Source: Pseudobutyrivibrio ruminis DSM 9787 (lineage in GTDB: Bacteria > Bacillota > Clostridia > Lachnospirales > Lachnospiraceae). Taken from it: a stretch of DNA of 64,000 nt. The stretch covers positions 1 through 64,000 of the forward strand of contig NZ_OBMR01000011.1 in NCBI RefSeq assembly GCF_900218035.1, given 5' to 3'. The stretch's first letter is position 1, and every line of letters starts with the position of its first letter. The notes beneath the pieces are model-generated. The model was not told the origin of the DNA and made no database searches. It was given only the letters and a program-made list of their open reading frames with translations. Shown piece after piece: positions 41,917-52,243 of the stretch. A program made the translations under genes and the position numbers.

Positions 41917-44016
41917 TTAAATAACTGCATTGACATCAAGAATCATAGCGATTTCACCATCACCAAGGATTGTAGCACCGCTGATGAGCTTATTGTTGTC
42001 AAGCTTACCAAGTGACTTAATAACGATTTCTAACTGGCCAATAAGGTTGTCAACGATAATACCGCCAAGAGTATCACCCTTCTTACAAATAACAACTGTC
42101 ATTGTATCTTCGTCGCTTTCCTTTGGCTCCAAATCAAGAATATTATCCAAGTGAATAAGAGGAATAACCTGTCCTCTAAGGTGGATAACCTCCTTAGATT
42201 CAACGTACTTGATTTCAGACTTAGGTATATTTTCAATGTTCATAATTGAAGCAAGTGCGATTGCATATTTTTCATCTCTGATTTCAACCATAAGAGCCTG
42301 AATAATAGCAAGTGTAAGTGGAAGTCTAACTGTAAATGTAGATCCCTCACCCATAACTGATTTAACAGTTACATCACCGCCAAGTGCTTCGATATTACTC
42401 TTAACAACGTCAAGACCAACGCCTCGACCAGAGATATCTGTAATCTGCTTTGCCATAGAGAATGAAGGCATAAACAGGAAGTCGATAATCTCTTTCTGTG
42501 AAAGGTTCTCTGCTTCTTCTGGTGTAACTAATCCACGTTCAACAGCCTTATCACGAACCTTATCTGTGTTAATTCCGCCACCATCATCACCAACTTCGAT
42601 GATAACGTTGTTGCCCTCCTGGAAAGCGTTAAGGAAAATTGTTCCTTTTTCTGGCTTGCCAGCTGCGCGTCTATCCTCTGGAGACTCAATACCATGGTCA
42701 GCAGAGTTACGAAGTAAATGCTGAAGTGGATCACCAAGCTGATCAACAACAGTTCTATCAAGCTCTGTGTCCTCACCAGTCATAACAAGCTCCATTGGCT
42801 TATTGAGCTTTCTATCAAGGTCACGAATCATACGAGGGAATTTAGCAACTACAGATTCGATTGGAACCATTCGAACCTTCATAACTGACTCGTGAAGGTT
42901 TGTTGTAATTCTCTCGAGGTATTCGATATTCTCATGTAATGTCTGGCCATCAATCTCGCCAGATGCATTGCTTTGAGAAGCAAGTGAGTTCTTTGCAATA
43001 ATAAGCTCGGATACCTGGTTCATCAAAGCGTCAAGCTTTTCAATATCTACACGAATTGTACGAGAAGTAACTGGCTTGTTAGCAGGCTGATTCTTGCCAC
43101 CTGCCTTAGCTGCAGGTGCTGCTGGCTTAGCAGCTGGTGCTGGTGCAGGTGCTGCTGGAGCTGCAGGTGCTGCTGCCTCTGCTGGAGCTGCTTCTGCAGG
43201 TGCTGCTTCCTCTTCCTTCTTTTCGTACATTTCAGGTGTTACTTTTTCTGCCTCTACAGATTCAATTTCAGAAACAGCCTTAACTGCCTCGAGAATTGGA
43301 TCTAATTCTGCTTCTGTAGATAAGATAAATGAGAAATCAAATTCGAATTTCTCATCTTCAATATCTGAAGAGCTAGGATCAAAGGCCATAATTGTACCAA
43401 AGTCTTCAACTGCTTTGAATACAAGGAAAGCTCTAGCTGCCTTAAGCAAACACTCTTTGTTGATATGGATTGTGAATCCATATAACTGCTTTTCACCCTT
43501 TAACTTTTCAATAGCCTCAGGATCAAGCTTAATTTGCTTGAATAATGGGCCATCTGCTGCGTCTGATGATGCTTCAGCTGCTGGCTCTGCTGATTCTGCA
43601 GGAGCTGCATCTGCTGGTGCTTCACCACCTTCAGCCTGTGTAAGGTAATCATTTAAAAGCTTAATAAGGGCTTCATTTTCTTCTGTACCCTCATTAGATG
43701 TTGCTTTAACTGTATCCAAGTATGCTTCGATAGCATCCAAGCACTTGAAAAGAATATCGATAAGTGAAGAATTAACCTTTACATTATCGTTTCTAACTTC
43801 CTGGAAAACGTTTTCCATATCGTGGGTAAGATGCTGCATCCTCTTGAATCCCATTGTACCAGCCATACCCTTTAAAGAGTGAGCTGCACGGAAGATTTCA
43901 TTAACAACATCCTTGTTATCTGGCTCCTTTTCCAACTCCATAATATTGTCGGAAAGGCTCTGAATATGACCACTTGTCTCGTCGATAAAGATATCTAAAT
44001 ACTGACTTACATCCAT
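41917..44016 (-). CDS. cheA: Chemotaxis histidine kinase CheA
   Basis: About 699 residues with all five parts. P1 has phosphorylated His46 in AAHSLKGMAGTMGF. A P2 CheY-binding domain covers about 165-265. A long Ala/Pro-rich linker (about 275-310) joins it to the dimerisation domain. The ATP-binding domain has LLRNSADHGIESPEDR and DDGGGINTD and GRGVGLDVV. A CheW-like P5 ends it. ATG at 44016 has GGAGG 8 bases upstream, lying in the end of cheB, so the two overlap closely. Confidence 0.97.
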   Translation of the reverse strand: MDVSQYLDIFIDETSGHIQSLSDNIMELEKEPDNKDVVNEIFRAAHSLKGMAGTMGFKRMQHLTHDMENVFQEVRNDNVKVNSSLIDILFKCLDAIEAYLDTVKATSNEGTEENEALIKLLNDYLTQAEGGEAPADAAPAESAEPAAEASSDAADGPLFKQIKLDPEAIEKLKGEKQLYGFTIHINKECLLKAARAFLVFKAVEDFGTIMAFDPSSSDIEDEKFEFDFSFILSTEAELDPILEAVKAVSEIESVEAEKVTPEMYEKKEEEAAPAEAAPAEAAAPAAPAAPAPAPAAKPAAPAAKAGGKNQPANKPVTSRTIRVDIEKLDALMNQVSELIIAKNSLASQSNASGEIDGQTLHENIEYLERITTNLHESVMKVRMVPIESVVAKFPRMIRDLDRKLNKPMELVMTGEDTELDRTVVDQLGDPLQHLLRNSADHGIESPEDRRAAGKPEKGTIFLNAFQEGNNVIIEVGDDGGGINTDKVRDKAVERGLVTPEEAENLSQKEIIDFLFMPSFSMAKQITDISGRGVGLDVVKSNIEALGGDVTVKSVMGEGSTFTVRLPLTLAIIQALMVEIRDEKYAIALASIMNIENIPKSEIKYVESKEVIHLRGQVIPLIHLDNILDLEPKESDEDTMTVVICKKGDTLGGIIVDNLIGQLEIVIKSLGKLDNNKLISGATILGDGEIAMILDVNAVI

Positions 44017-44017
44017 C

Positions 44018-45226
44018 TTACAAACCTCCAAGTTTCTTTACTATTGAATTTGCTACTGATTTCAGTGGAACAACTTCATTTGATAATCCGCCCTGTTCCA
44101 CCGCCTTCGGCATTCCATACACAACACATGTGGAAGCTTCTTGCGAAATAACGTAAGTCTTTTTGTACTGGTTCAAATATCTAATACCCTCTGAACCATC
44201 TGCGCCCATACCTGTAAGCACAACACAAATAATCTCATCAAAGCTTGATTTTGCCAATGACTGATACATTACATCTGCACATGGCTTCAAGCTATTTACA
44301 GGTGGACTGTCATCAAGCTGACAATAAGCTGCTCGACTTCCGTCTTCGCAGATTTTCATGTGCTTACCTCCAGGAGTGATATAAACAACACCTGGTTTAA
44401 AGAATTCTCCATCTTCCGCTTCTTTCACTTTGATGCCGGAGATTTGGTCAAGTCTCGCAGCTAGTGAAGCTGTAAAGCCTTCTGGCATATGCTGAACCAA
44501 AACAAGCGGTACAGACAGATTTGCAGGAAGCATTGGCACAAAAGTATGTAGCGCCTGTGGACCTCCTGTTGAGCAAGCCAAAGCTATAATCTTTTTGGTT
44601 CTAACTCCGGTGCCCTTTGGTACTGTTGGTCTATCATTAGATACTAATGGCTTTGCTATAGGCTGAGCTTTAGGCTCTGGTGGATTGGTTTGCGCACTAC
44701 CAACTCCTTTTGCCTCTGCTAGTCTACTACGAACTCCTGCAAGCCTTTCAACAGTATTCCTTCTTGATTCTCCAACTGCCTGGGTAGCTGATGCAAACCC
44801 AGTCTTTGAAGCCGTTGGTCTGAAAGCTCTAGATTTAATAACATTATGTAGAGAGTCTACTAATTGTTTGCCAAAGATTTCTCTTGTTTCACCACTAGAA
44901 CGAATAGGCTTAACTACAAAATCTAAAGCACCATATTCCATTGCTTTCATCGTGCTGTCAGCATCCTCTTTCAAGGATGAGCTGATAAGTACAGCATTGC
45001 ATGCTACTTTTTCATTGTAGAGCCTCTCAAGTAGTGCAACACCCGGAAGCTTTGGCAATACCATATCCAACACAACCAAATCGTAAGAATTGTTCTTTAT
45101 TTTGTTGTAAGCGTCCTCGCCGTCTGCACTAACGTCGATTACACGAAAATCATTATCCGCGTTTATAATATCACAGATAATCCTTCTCATGAGTGCAGAG
45201 TCATCAACAACTAAAATCTTATACAT
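44018..45226 (-). CDS. cheB: Protein-glutamate methylesterase CheB
   Basis: A 402-residue two-part response regulator. The receiver domain has the phospho-acceptor Asp54 (VVLDMVLPKL). After a linker of about 60 residues comes the esterase with the catalytic serine in ACSTGGPQAL, histidine in VQHMPEGF and aspartate in GMGADGSEGI. It removes methyl groups from receptors during adaptation. CheR, the opposing enzyme, is not in this window. The linker is longer than usual. Confidence 0.96.
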   Translation of the reverse strand: MYKILVVDDSALMRRIICDIINADNDFRVIDVSADGEDAYNKIKNNSYDLVVLDMVLPKLPGVALLERLYNEKVACNAVLISSSLKEDADSTMKAMEYGALDFVVKPIRSSGETREIFGKQLVDSLHNVIKSRAFRPTASKTGFASATQAVGESRRNTVERLAGVRSRLAEAKGVGSAQTNPPEPKAQPIAKPLVSNDRPTVPKGTGVRTKKIIALACSTGGPQALHTFVPMLPANLSVPLVLVQHMPEGFTASLAARLDQISGIKVKEAEDGEFFKPGVVYITPGGKHMKICEDGSRAAYCQLDDSPPVNSLKPCADVMYQSLAKSSFDEIICVVLTGMGADGSEGIRYLNQYKKTYVISQEASTCVVYGMPKAVEQGGLSNEVVPLKSVANSIVKKLGGL

Positions 45227-45229
45227 TCT

Positions 45230-45973
45230 TTACCCCTGATCTTTTTTTCTTAAACGTCGGTCTTCGTCAAAAATGTACTTTATTATAGTCTCCCTATCTT
45301 CCGGCTCTTTGAACAAAAATTCTATACGATGTTCGTACATACCAGAATCGCTTTTTATTTCGGTTTTGATGCGTCTTGCTATAACATTAATTGTTTGGTC
45401 TATCGTGCGAGTTTTAAGTTTAAAAGACACATACATATATCTTTCAGTATTTATATCGGTCTTTGCACTGATTTTCGCTCCACCGCCGCTTAAATCAAGA
45501 ATATTTCCTGATACTGGAGCTCCATATGTATTACCGTATTTTTCCAAATCATCTTCTACTAAATCCATGTTTGGAAGAATTGCCACATCCTGCGGTATTG
45601 GTAAAACCTTTACAGGAATCAGACACTGAAATCTGAAGAAGTCACGCCTTTGAACCTTTGAAAGCTTAGTGCTAGGAACAAAAACATATACTGGAAAGTT
45701 TTCAAGCCTTCCACGTTTTGTAATTTCACCGGAAAGCTGAAATAATCCTTTTTTGGTATTGAAAACTGCATTAAATGGGACATTCATTGGTATTGTTACA
45801 GTGCGTCCCTTTCGAGTAGGAATGTGAAATATTATTTCTCCTTTTTTAGTAACGCCAAAAACACTAGAGATATAAATACTTCGATCCTCTTCGATATTGT
45901 TTTCAATGTCAGAATTTGTGCTGGCAATTGAAAATTCAATAGGTGTGCCAGGTCTTAGATCTATAATTTCCAT
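45230..45973 (-). CDS. PilZ-domain flagellar brake-like protein (YcgR/MotI type)
   Basis: A 247-residue protein with an N-terminal YcgR_2-like domain and a C-terminal PilZ domain. The c-di-GMP-binding arginines are in QRRDFFRFQC (RxxxR) and the second motif is DLSGGGAKIS (D/NxSxxG). When bound to c-di-GMP, such proteins slow or disengage the motor (YcgR in E. coli, MotI in Bacillus). It is placed between flhG and cheB, so c-di-GMP control is built into this operon. No cyclase or phosphodiesterase is in the window. Confidence 0.92.
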   Translation of the reverse strand: MEIIDLRPGTPIEFSIASTNSDIENNIEEDRSIYISSVFGVTKKGEIIFHIPTRKGRTVTIPMNVPFNAVFNTKKGLFQLSGEITKRGRLENFPVYVFVPSTKLSKVQRRDFFRFQCLIPVKVLPIPQDVAILPNMDLVEDDLEKYGNTYGAPVSGNILDLSGGGAKISAKTDINTERYMYVSFKLKTRTIDQTINVIARRIKTEIKSDSGMYEHRIEFLFKEPEDRETIIKYIFDEDRRLRKKDQG

Positions 45974-45976
45974 AAG

Positions 45977-46852
45977 CTATGCCCTATCCTTCAACAATGA
46001 GTTAAATATATGAGAAACACCCCATCTAAAGTGGGTGCTGTCATCCTTTTTCAATAGCTTCGCAGCCAATGATTCAAAATTCTTCGCAGCTCTTGAAGAT
46101 GGATATTCAAGAGATACCACCTTTTGATTTCTAACAGCCTTCTCCAGCTGATTATCGTAAGGCACATATCCTAGATAATCCAAATCTCCCCCCAGGAACT
46201 TTTGAACCACTGAACGCAATTTGGTATAGACCGCATTTGCCTCGGCTTCACTTTCGACTTTATTGGCAACCAAATGAACATTAGTGCCTTCCTTTGAATA
46301 TTTTGGGCTCTTGTATAGTGCCTTCATCAAAGAATAAGAATCGGTAAGTGAACTTGGTTCTGGTGTAGATACTAAAACCACTTCTGGGGATGCAAGAACA
46401 AATTCTAGAACTTGATCTGAAACCCCCGCACCTGTATCTATTATAAGAATATCACATAAATCATTTAAAAGTGATAGGTTGTGGACTAAAAACGCAATTT
46501 GTTCACGATTTAGGTTGTTTAGGCCCACAACTCCTGAACCTCCTGATACAAAACCAATCCCCATTGGGCCAGTGGTTATAATGTCTCGGATGCTCATTCC
46601 CTTGAAAATTACATCTGATAGATTGTAATTAGGCAAGGTTCCAAACATGACCTCTACATTGGCTAGGCCAAAGTCTGCATCAAGAATTATTACTCTCTTA
46701 CCCATACGTGTAAAGTGAACTGCAAGATTAACTGCCATATTGGACTTGCCAACGCCACCTTTTCCAGATGTGATGGTAATAACCTTAGTTCTCTCAACAC
46801 TTCGTATGTTTTGAGCTTTTATGACATTTCGTAAATTTTCGGCTTGATCCAT
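45977..46852 (-). CDS. flhG: Flagellar number regulator FlhG (MinD-like ATPase)
   Basis: A 291-residue ParA/MinD-type ATPase (YlxH, FleN). The deviant Walker A SGKGGVGKS is at 29-37; Walker B-like LIIDTGAGVS follows. The N-terminus MDQAENLR fits the DQAxxLR motif by which FlhG stimulates the FlhF GTPase. It limits flagellar number and placement. Its start touches the flhF stop. Confidence 0.94.
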   Translation of the reverse strand: MDQAENLRNVIKAQNIRSVERTKVITITSGKGGVGKSNMAVNLAVHFTRMGKRVIILDADFGLANVEVMFGTLPNYNLSDVIFKGMSIRDIITTGPMGIGFVSGGSGVVGLNNLNREQIAFLVHNLSLLNDLCDILIIDTGAGVSDQVLEFVLASPEVVLVSTPEPSSLTDSYSLMKALYKSPKYSKEGTNVHLVANKVESEAEANAVYTKLRSVVQKFLGGDLDYLGYVPYDNQLEKAVRNQKVVSLEYPSSRAAKNFESLAAKLLKKDDSTHFRWGVSHIFNSLLKDRA

Positions 46853-48241
46853 TTAATTTCCTCCCAATAACTGTTTTACCAGCTTCTGGGTGTTAAGGAT
46901 TTCAATGTCGTCTGGTACATTTTGTCCTACAGTAATATAAGATAACTGAGCCTTTGTATATTGTTTCATGTTGAAAATATTGCCAAGGCACTTTGTTTCG
47001 TCAAGCTTAGTAAAAATCAAGTTAAAATCAGCAAATTCCATGTAGGAATCGGCAATATCAATTAAATCTCTATGCTTTGTTGTGGCTGAAAGCACAAGAT
47101 ATACTTCTGTATCATAGAAACCATCAAGTGCATTTATAAGCTTCCTTGTATCCTGTCGTTGCTCTTCGTTTTTGTGTGAAAAACCAATAGTATCAACAAG
47201 AATAACATCCAAGTCCTCGTATTCTCTGCTCTGTTTTTTTACTGTATCAAGAAGTTCATCAGCAGAGTAAATAACATTTAAAGGAACACCAAGAATATTT
47301 GCATAAGTCTGAAGCTGATTTGCAGCAGCCATACGATATGTATCAGCTGTGATAAGTCCAACCTTTTTGCCTTCTTCAACCTTAAACTTTGAAGCTATTT
47401 TAGCAATTGTTGTAGTCTTACCAACACCTGTTGGACCAATAAAGAATACAACCTTTGGTCTTCTCTCTCCTGGCTCGATTTTTGTTGGAGTGCCAAGCTT
47501 CAGAACCATTTTTTGATATACATTTGAAAGCAAATTATCCAAAGAATGGCTTGTTTGTAGCACCTTGTCCATATCCTCAAGAACTTGATTGATGTATTTT
47601 TCCTGAACCTCATTTTCGAGAAGGACATTGTAAAGCATCTTAACAAATACATGATTGTCACCATCAATAGATGGCTTTGAATTTCCATGCTTTACCTGAA
47701 TGCTATCATCAAAGTCATTAACCGCAGCTCTCTGTGGAGCCTCACTTTTTACAGTTGGCTTTGGAGTTGGTTCACTATAAGTAGATGCGGCAGGCTTTGG
47801 TTGAGGTTGTACTGGGCGCGCTCCTACTGGCTTCGAGTAAGTAGGTTCAAAAACCTGAGCTCTAGGTGCAGTATCAAAAAGTGGCTCAAAATCTTTACTT
47901 GCAGCTTCCTGTTTCTCAAGGACTTCATTTACCGCGGAAAAAGCATCCTTTAGTTTGATTGCATCATCCGCTACAGCCTCAAAGGTACTTGTCTTAGGCT
48001 CCGCAGCAGCCTCCGCCTGTGGTTCTTGCTGAGTAGGAACTGCAAAAGCTTTTGCCTCATTTGAGAATCCATCGTCTTCTACAGCCGCTGTAACCTCATA
48101 CGTGTTTCCCTTAAAAAGACCACCTAGTCCTTTAGGCTTTACCACCTTTACATTCATTATGACAGCCGCACTTCCAAGCTCCTTGCGGACCTTTTCCATA
48201 GCTTCTTCTTCAGTTTTTCCCGTATACTTATTAATAGTCAT
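46853..48241 (-). CDS. flhF: Flagellar SRP-like GTPase FlhF
   Basis: A 462-residue protein. An N-terminal B domain of low conservation (with a Pro/Ala/Glu-rich part about 65-190) is followed by an N-G GTPase: GPTGVGKTTTIAK, DTIGFSHKNE and TKLDETKCLG. The usual DTAGR is DTIGF here, typical of FlhF. It marks the site where the first flagellar parts assemble and is related to Ffh and FtsY, also in this window. Confidence 0.95.
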   Translation of the reverse strand: MTINKYTGKTEEEAMEKVRKELGSAAVIMNVKVVKPKGLGGLFKGNTYEVTAAVEDDGFSNEAKAFAVPTQQEPQAEAAAEPKTSTFEAVADDAIKLKDAFSAVNEVLEKQEAASKDFEPLFDTAPRAQVFEPTYSKPVGARPVQPQPKPAASTYSEPTPKPTVKSEAPQRAAVNDFDDSIQVKHGNSKPSIDGDNHVFVKMLYNVLLENEVQEKYINQVLEDMDKVLQTSHSLDNLLSNVYQKMVLKLGTPTKIEPGERRPKVVFFIGPTGVGKTTTIAKIASKFKVEEGKKVGLITADTYRMAAANQLQTYANILGVPLNVIYSADELLDTVKKQSREYEDLDVILVDTIGFSHKNEEQRQDTRKLINALDGFYDTEVYLVLSATTKHRDLIDIADSYMEFADFNLIFTKLDETKCLGNIFNMKQYTKAQLSYITVGQNVPDDIEILNTQKLVKQLLGGN

Positions 48242-48246
48242 TTATT

Positions 48247-50298
48247 CTACCCTGTTACCATGCCTACAGATGAAAGTTCAACATTTGAATCAATTTCATT
48301 ATAGGAAACAACGATAAGATCCTTTACATAATCTTGTGTTAAACCTTTGAAATACATTCGAACTATTGGAGATGTAACAACAATAGGTGTTTTTCCCATA
48401 TCCTCAAGTTTTTTGATTTCTTCCTCAAGGGAAGCAATAATTGCTTTAATACGTTCTGGATCAAGTGTAAGATATGCTCCTTGTTCCGTCTGTTTAATTG
48501 ATGCCATAATATCCTGCTCAACCTTAGGATCAACTGTAATTACTTGAGTGACCTCATTAGGTGCAAAATATCTGCCTGATATTGCTCGCTTCAATCCCTG
48601 ACGAACATACTCAGTAAGTACGTCTGTGTCATGAGTAGTTGTTGCATGATCCGCCAATACTTCGAAAATAGAAAGCAAATCTCTGATTGAAACACCTTCG
48701 GAAAGAAGATTCTGCAATACCTTCTGAACATCGCCCAATCCAAGCAGCTTAGGAATAAGCTCTTCAACAATAACTGGATTGCTCTCTTTAAGATTATCAA
48801 TAAGATTTTGAACATCCTGGCGAGTAAGCAATTCTGCAATGTGACTTCTAATAACTTCGGTCAGGTGTGTAGCAATAATTGATGGTGGATCTACTACTGT
48901 GTATCCAAGTGATTCTGCTCTTTCACGCTGACTTTCTGTAATCCAAATAGCTGGAAGATGGAATGAAGGCTCAAAAGTAGGAATACCTGTAATTTCCTCT
49001 TCAACGTAGCCTGGATTCATGGCCATGTAATGATCAAAAAGGATTTCTCCTTCTGTTACCTGTATACCCTTAATCTTAATAATGTATTGATTTGGATTAA
49101 GCTGAATATTATCTCGCAATCGAATAATAGGAACTACAGTACCTAATTCAAGTGCAATCTGTCGCCTAATCATAACAACTCGGTCTAGCAAATCGCCACC
49201 TTGATTAACATCCGCAAGTGGGATAATACCGTAACCAAACTCTAGCTCGATTGGATCAACCTGAAGCAATGAAACAACATTTTCCGGCTTTCGAATTTCC
49301 TCTGCCTCTGTTTCTTCTGCAGCAACCTCCTGCTCTATCTCCTCCTCGCCGAGAGTCTTTGAAATAGAATATCCTGTGATAATAAAGACTGCACCAAATG
49401 CAATGAACAATACCCAGTTAAGAGGTGTGGCTATTCCTAAGAAAACCATAGCTCCACCAACGATATATAAAACCTTTGGTATTCCAAATAACTGCTTTAC
49501 CAAAGTGCCAGAGAAATCTGCTGCCTTTGAACCCTTTGTAACAAGAATACCTGTTGAAAGAGATATCAAAAGTGAAGGAATCTGCGATACAAGGCCATCA
49601 CCGATTGTAAGAATACCAAACTGCTGAATCGCCTCAGCAAATGGAAGGCCCTGGTTAATAATTCCAAGTACTGTACCTCCAGCAAGGTTGATAACTGTAA
49701 TAATAAGACCTGCTGTAGCATCTCCTTTTACGTACTTTGTAGCACCGTCCATAGCTCCGAAGAAGGCTGATTCTTCTTGAATCTTGTCTCTTCGTCTTTT
49801 GGCCTCTGCATCATCAATGGCTCCGGTATTCAAATCCGCATCGATAGCCATCTGTTTACCAGGCATAGCGTCCAAAGTGAATCGTGCTGATACTTCAGCT
49901 ACACGCTCAGAACCTTTATTGATAACCATAAACTGGATGATAATCAAAATAAGGAAAATGATGGCACCAATGACAAGGTTATTACCGCCTACGAAACTAC
50001 CGAATGTTGATACAACGTTTCCTGGATCACCTGTTGAAAGAATCAATCTGGTAGATGAAACGTTAAGTGAAATTCTAAAAATAGTAGTAAAAAGCAAAAG
50101 TGTAGGGAAGAATGACATATCCAAAACTTCCTGCACAAACAATACATTCATCAATATAATGAGTGCTATTGAAATGTTGAAAGCAATCATTATATCAAGG
50201 ATAAAATTGGGGATAGGAATTACAAAGAATGTAACTGCAGCTAGCAAATACAATGCAATACCAACGTCAGCCTTTTTAACTGAAGCAGTTAAATCCAT
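48247..50298 (-). CDS. flhA: Flagellar export gate protein FlhA
   Basis: About 683 residues: eight likely membrane segments in the first 330, including the conserved MPGKQMAIDADLNTGAIDD cytoplasmic loop, then the large C-terminal domain that docks chaperone-substrate complexes (GYGIIPLAD; PPSIIATHL). I start at the ATG at 50298, which has GGGGG six bases upstream; an ATG two codons earlier touches that site. It is the export-gate ring and proton-driven core. Confidence 0.96.
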   Translation of the reverse strand: MDLTASVKKADVGIALYLLAAVTFFVIPIPNFILDIMIAFNISIALIILMNVLFVQEVLDMSFFPTLLLFTTIFRISLNVSSTRLILSTGDPGNVVSTFGSFVGGNNLVIGAIIFLILIIIQFMVINKGSERVAEVSARFTLDAMPGKQMAIDADLNTGAIDDAEAKRRRDKIQEESAFFGAMDGATKYVKGDATAGLIITVINLAGGTVLGIINQGLPFAEAIQQFGILTIGDGLVSQIPSLLISLSTGILVTKGSKAADFSGTLVKQLFGIPKVLYIVGGAMVFLGIATPLNWVLFIAFGAVFIITGYSISKTLGEEEIEQEVAAEETEAEEIRKPENVVSLLQVDPIELEFGYGIIPLADVNQGGDLLDRVVMIRRQIALELGTVVPIIRLRDNIQLNPNQYIIKIKGIQVTEGEILFDHYMAMNPGYVEEEITGIPTFEPSFHLPAIWITESQRERAESLGYTVVDPPSIIATHLTEVIRSHIAELLTRQDVQNLIDNLKESNPVIVEELIPKLLGLGDVQKVLQNLLSEGVSIRDLLSIFEVLADHATTTHDTDVLTEYVRQGLKRAISGRYFAPNEVTQVITVDPKVEQDIMASIKQTEQGAYLTLDPERIKAIIASLEEEIKKLEDMGKTPIVVTSPIVRMYFKGLTQDYVKDLIVVSYNEIDSNVELSSVGMVTG

Positions 50299-50326
50299 AA
50301 GCATCCCCCTTTCTCAAAAATTATTT

Positions 50327-51460
50327 CTAAACAGCTTTATTTCGCTGTGTATATACAACTGCAAGGATTTCAGCAACAGCCTGATATAGCTCTGGCGGAA
50401 TAACCTCATCCACATCTACCGTTGCATATAATGCTCTGGCAAGCGGCTTGTTTTCCATGATTGGGACATCATTTTCTGCTGCCACTTCTTTGATTCGTTT
50501 TGCTAAATAATCTTCACCTTTAGCAACAACTTTCGGAGCTTCATCCTTTTCATTGTCATATAAAATTGCAACAGCCAAGTGTGTAGGGTTTGTAATAACT
50601 ACATCAGCCTGAGGCACGTTTTGCATCATACGCCTTTGCGAGCTTTCCATCATCCTACGTCTCTGCTGTCCTTTAATCTGAGGATCTCCCTCGGAATTCT
50701 TATATTCATCTTTGACTTCTTGCTTAGTCATTTTCATATCATCATTGAATTTCCAACGTTGATATGCATAATCAGCAAAGCCAAGAACTATATAAACTAT
50801 ACTAATCTTCATACCAGTATCCACGATAATCTGGAAAATAAGGCTCAGCGCTTGTTTTAAAGCAACATCATATAAAATAAATAAGTTATTAGCCTGATCC
50901 TTAATACTAGTATAAGCAATGTAAACTATTAAAAATATCTTTGCCAATGCCATCAAAAGATTAACAATTGATTGCTTTGAAAAAATACGTTTAAATCCAC
51001 TGACTGGATTAAATTTATTAAGCTTTGGTTCCAATGGTTTCATAGTAGGCTTCCATCCTACCTGCACAAGATTAGCAACAAATCCTGTCACAAAACCTAT
51101 AGCTAAAAATGGTAAAAGAACAATAAAAGTCTTCGCTACAAGGATTCTAAATATTCCACTTATTGTGGAAATAGTCATACCATCACCATTCATAGATACT
51201 ATATCTGGTATTATAGCATATATCCAAGCGAATATATCCTCTATACGAGTTCCGGCAAATCCAAGGAACAATCTAAGTCCCAAAAAGAATCCCAGCAACG
51301 CAATACCATTAACAATTTCCTTACTTTTTGCAACCTTGCCTTCTTTTCTAGCATCAGAAAGCTTTTTACTGGTAGGTTGTTCAGTCTTCTCTCCGCCTTC
51401 ACCATCTGGAGCAAAGAATTGAAGATTATATGGAATTAAAACCTGATAATTATCCCTCAT
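50327..51460 (-). CDS. flhB: Flagellar export switch protein FlhB
   Basis: A 377-residue membrane protein with four hydrophobic segments and a cytoplasmic domain containing the self-cleavage site NPTH (ITNPTHLAVAI). Cleavage changes export from hook to filament parts, under FliK control. The N-terminal LQFFA and EKTEQPTSKKLSDARKEG are typical. ATG at 51460 overlaps the fliR stop (TGATG). Confidence 0.96.
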   Translation of the reverse strand: MRDNYQVLIPYNLQFFAPDGEGGEKTEQPTSKKLSDARKEGKVAKSKEIVNGIALLGFFLGLRLFLGFAGTRIEDIFAWIYAIIPDIVSMNGDGMTISTISGIFRILVAKTFIVLLPFLAIGFVTGFVANLVQVGWKPTMKPLEPKLNKFNPVSGFKRIFSKQSIVNLLMALAKIFLIVYIAYTSIKDQANNLFILYDVALKQALSLIFQIIVDTGMKISIVYIVLGFADYAYQRWKFNDDMKMTKQEVKDEYKNSEGDPQIKGQQRRRMMESSQRRMMQNVPQADVVITNPTHLAVAILYDNEKDEAPKVVAKGEDYLAKRIKEVAAENDVPIMENKPLARALYATVDVDEVIPPELYQAVAEILAVVYTQRNKAV

Positions 51461-52239
51461 CAATAAAGCCCCTGAATAAATAGAGTTTGCATCTTTTTCA
51501 TTTCTTTGAAAATAAATGCAGCAACGTCTGGTAATAGGAAAATTGTTAAGAACAATACTACAAAACCAACGATAATCTTAAGCTGTGCACCAACAGAAAA
51601 CATATGAATCTGAGGAGCAACCTTAACCATAATTCCTAGTATTGCATTAAGTATCATAATTACAGCAAATACCGGAAGAATAATTCTAAATGCTATTACA
51701 AAAATATCTGTAATAAACATAATGGTAGAACTAAGAAGGGAATCCCATCTAAAGATGGTTCCACCAATTGGAATCAGTGTGTACGCATCACAAAATGTCT
51801 TAAAGATATATCTATGCATTCCAGACAATACAAGAAAAATCATAATGAAATTGTTGTATAAGGTACCTGAAACAGAAACCTCTGTCTGAAGTGTTGGGTC
51901 GTACTCCTGAGCCATAGATAGACCAATATTCATGTCTATCATGTTACCAGCCAACAGGATAATAAAATTGCAACAATATGTACTGAATCCAATTAATAGC
52001 CCTGTTATTGCTTCCTGAACAACTAAAAAAGCATATCCTGTAACAGTAGAATAATCCAAAGCGCTAAAATCAACTACGAAATAAAGAAGCAGTGATACGA
52101 GTGCCGAAAAACCAATTTTTACTCTGGCCGGCGTATTACGTGTGTTGAAAAAAGGCGCCACTACTACAAACATGGATATGCGGGTAAGGAGCAATAAAAA
52201 GTATTCAAAATTTTGTAATGTAAAATCAATACTAAACAT
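51460..52239 (-). CDS. fliR: Flagellar export protein FliR
   Basis: A 259-residue membrane protein with about six hydrophobic segments, the third channel protein with FliP and FliQ. FFNTRNTPARVKIGFSAL near residue 31 and GLSMAQEYDP are family marks. It overlaps flhB by one base and follows fliQ by 4 bases. Confidence 0.95.
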   Translation of the reverse strand: MFSIDFTLQNFEYFLLLLTRISMFVVVAPFFNTRNTPARVKIGFSALVSLLLYFVVDFSALDYSTVTGYAFLVVQEAITGLLIGFSTYCCNFIILLAGNMIDMNIGLSMAQEYDPTLQTEVSVSGTLYNNFIMIFLVLSGMHRYIFKTFCDAYTLIPIGGTIFRWDSLLSSTIMFITDIFVIAFRIILPVFAVIMILNAILGIMVKVAPQIHMFSVGAQLKIIVGFVVLFLTIFLLPDVAAFIFKEMKKMQTLFIQGLY

Positions 52240-52243
52240 CCAT

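Noticed and set aside
43094-43648. Ala/Gly-rich open frame and a repeat-like block in cheA
   Set aside because: The short repeats come from GCTGCAGG-type codons of the Ala/Pro-rich CheA linker. They are not a tandem array or CRISPR, and the plus-strand frame is a shadow.
49784-50389. A 201-codon open frame opposite flhA and the end of flhB
   Set aside because: It spans two well-recognised genes on the other strand and matches no family I know.
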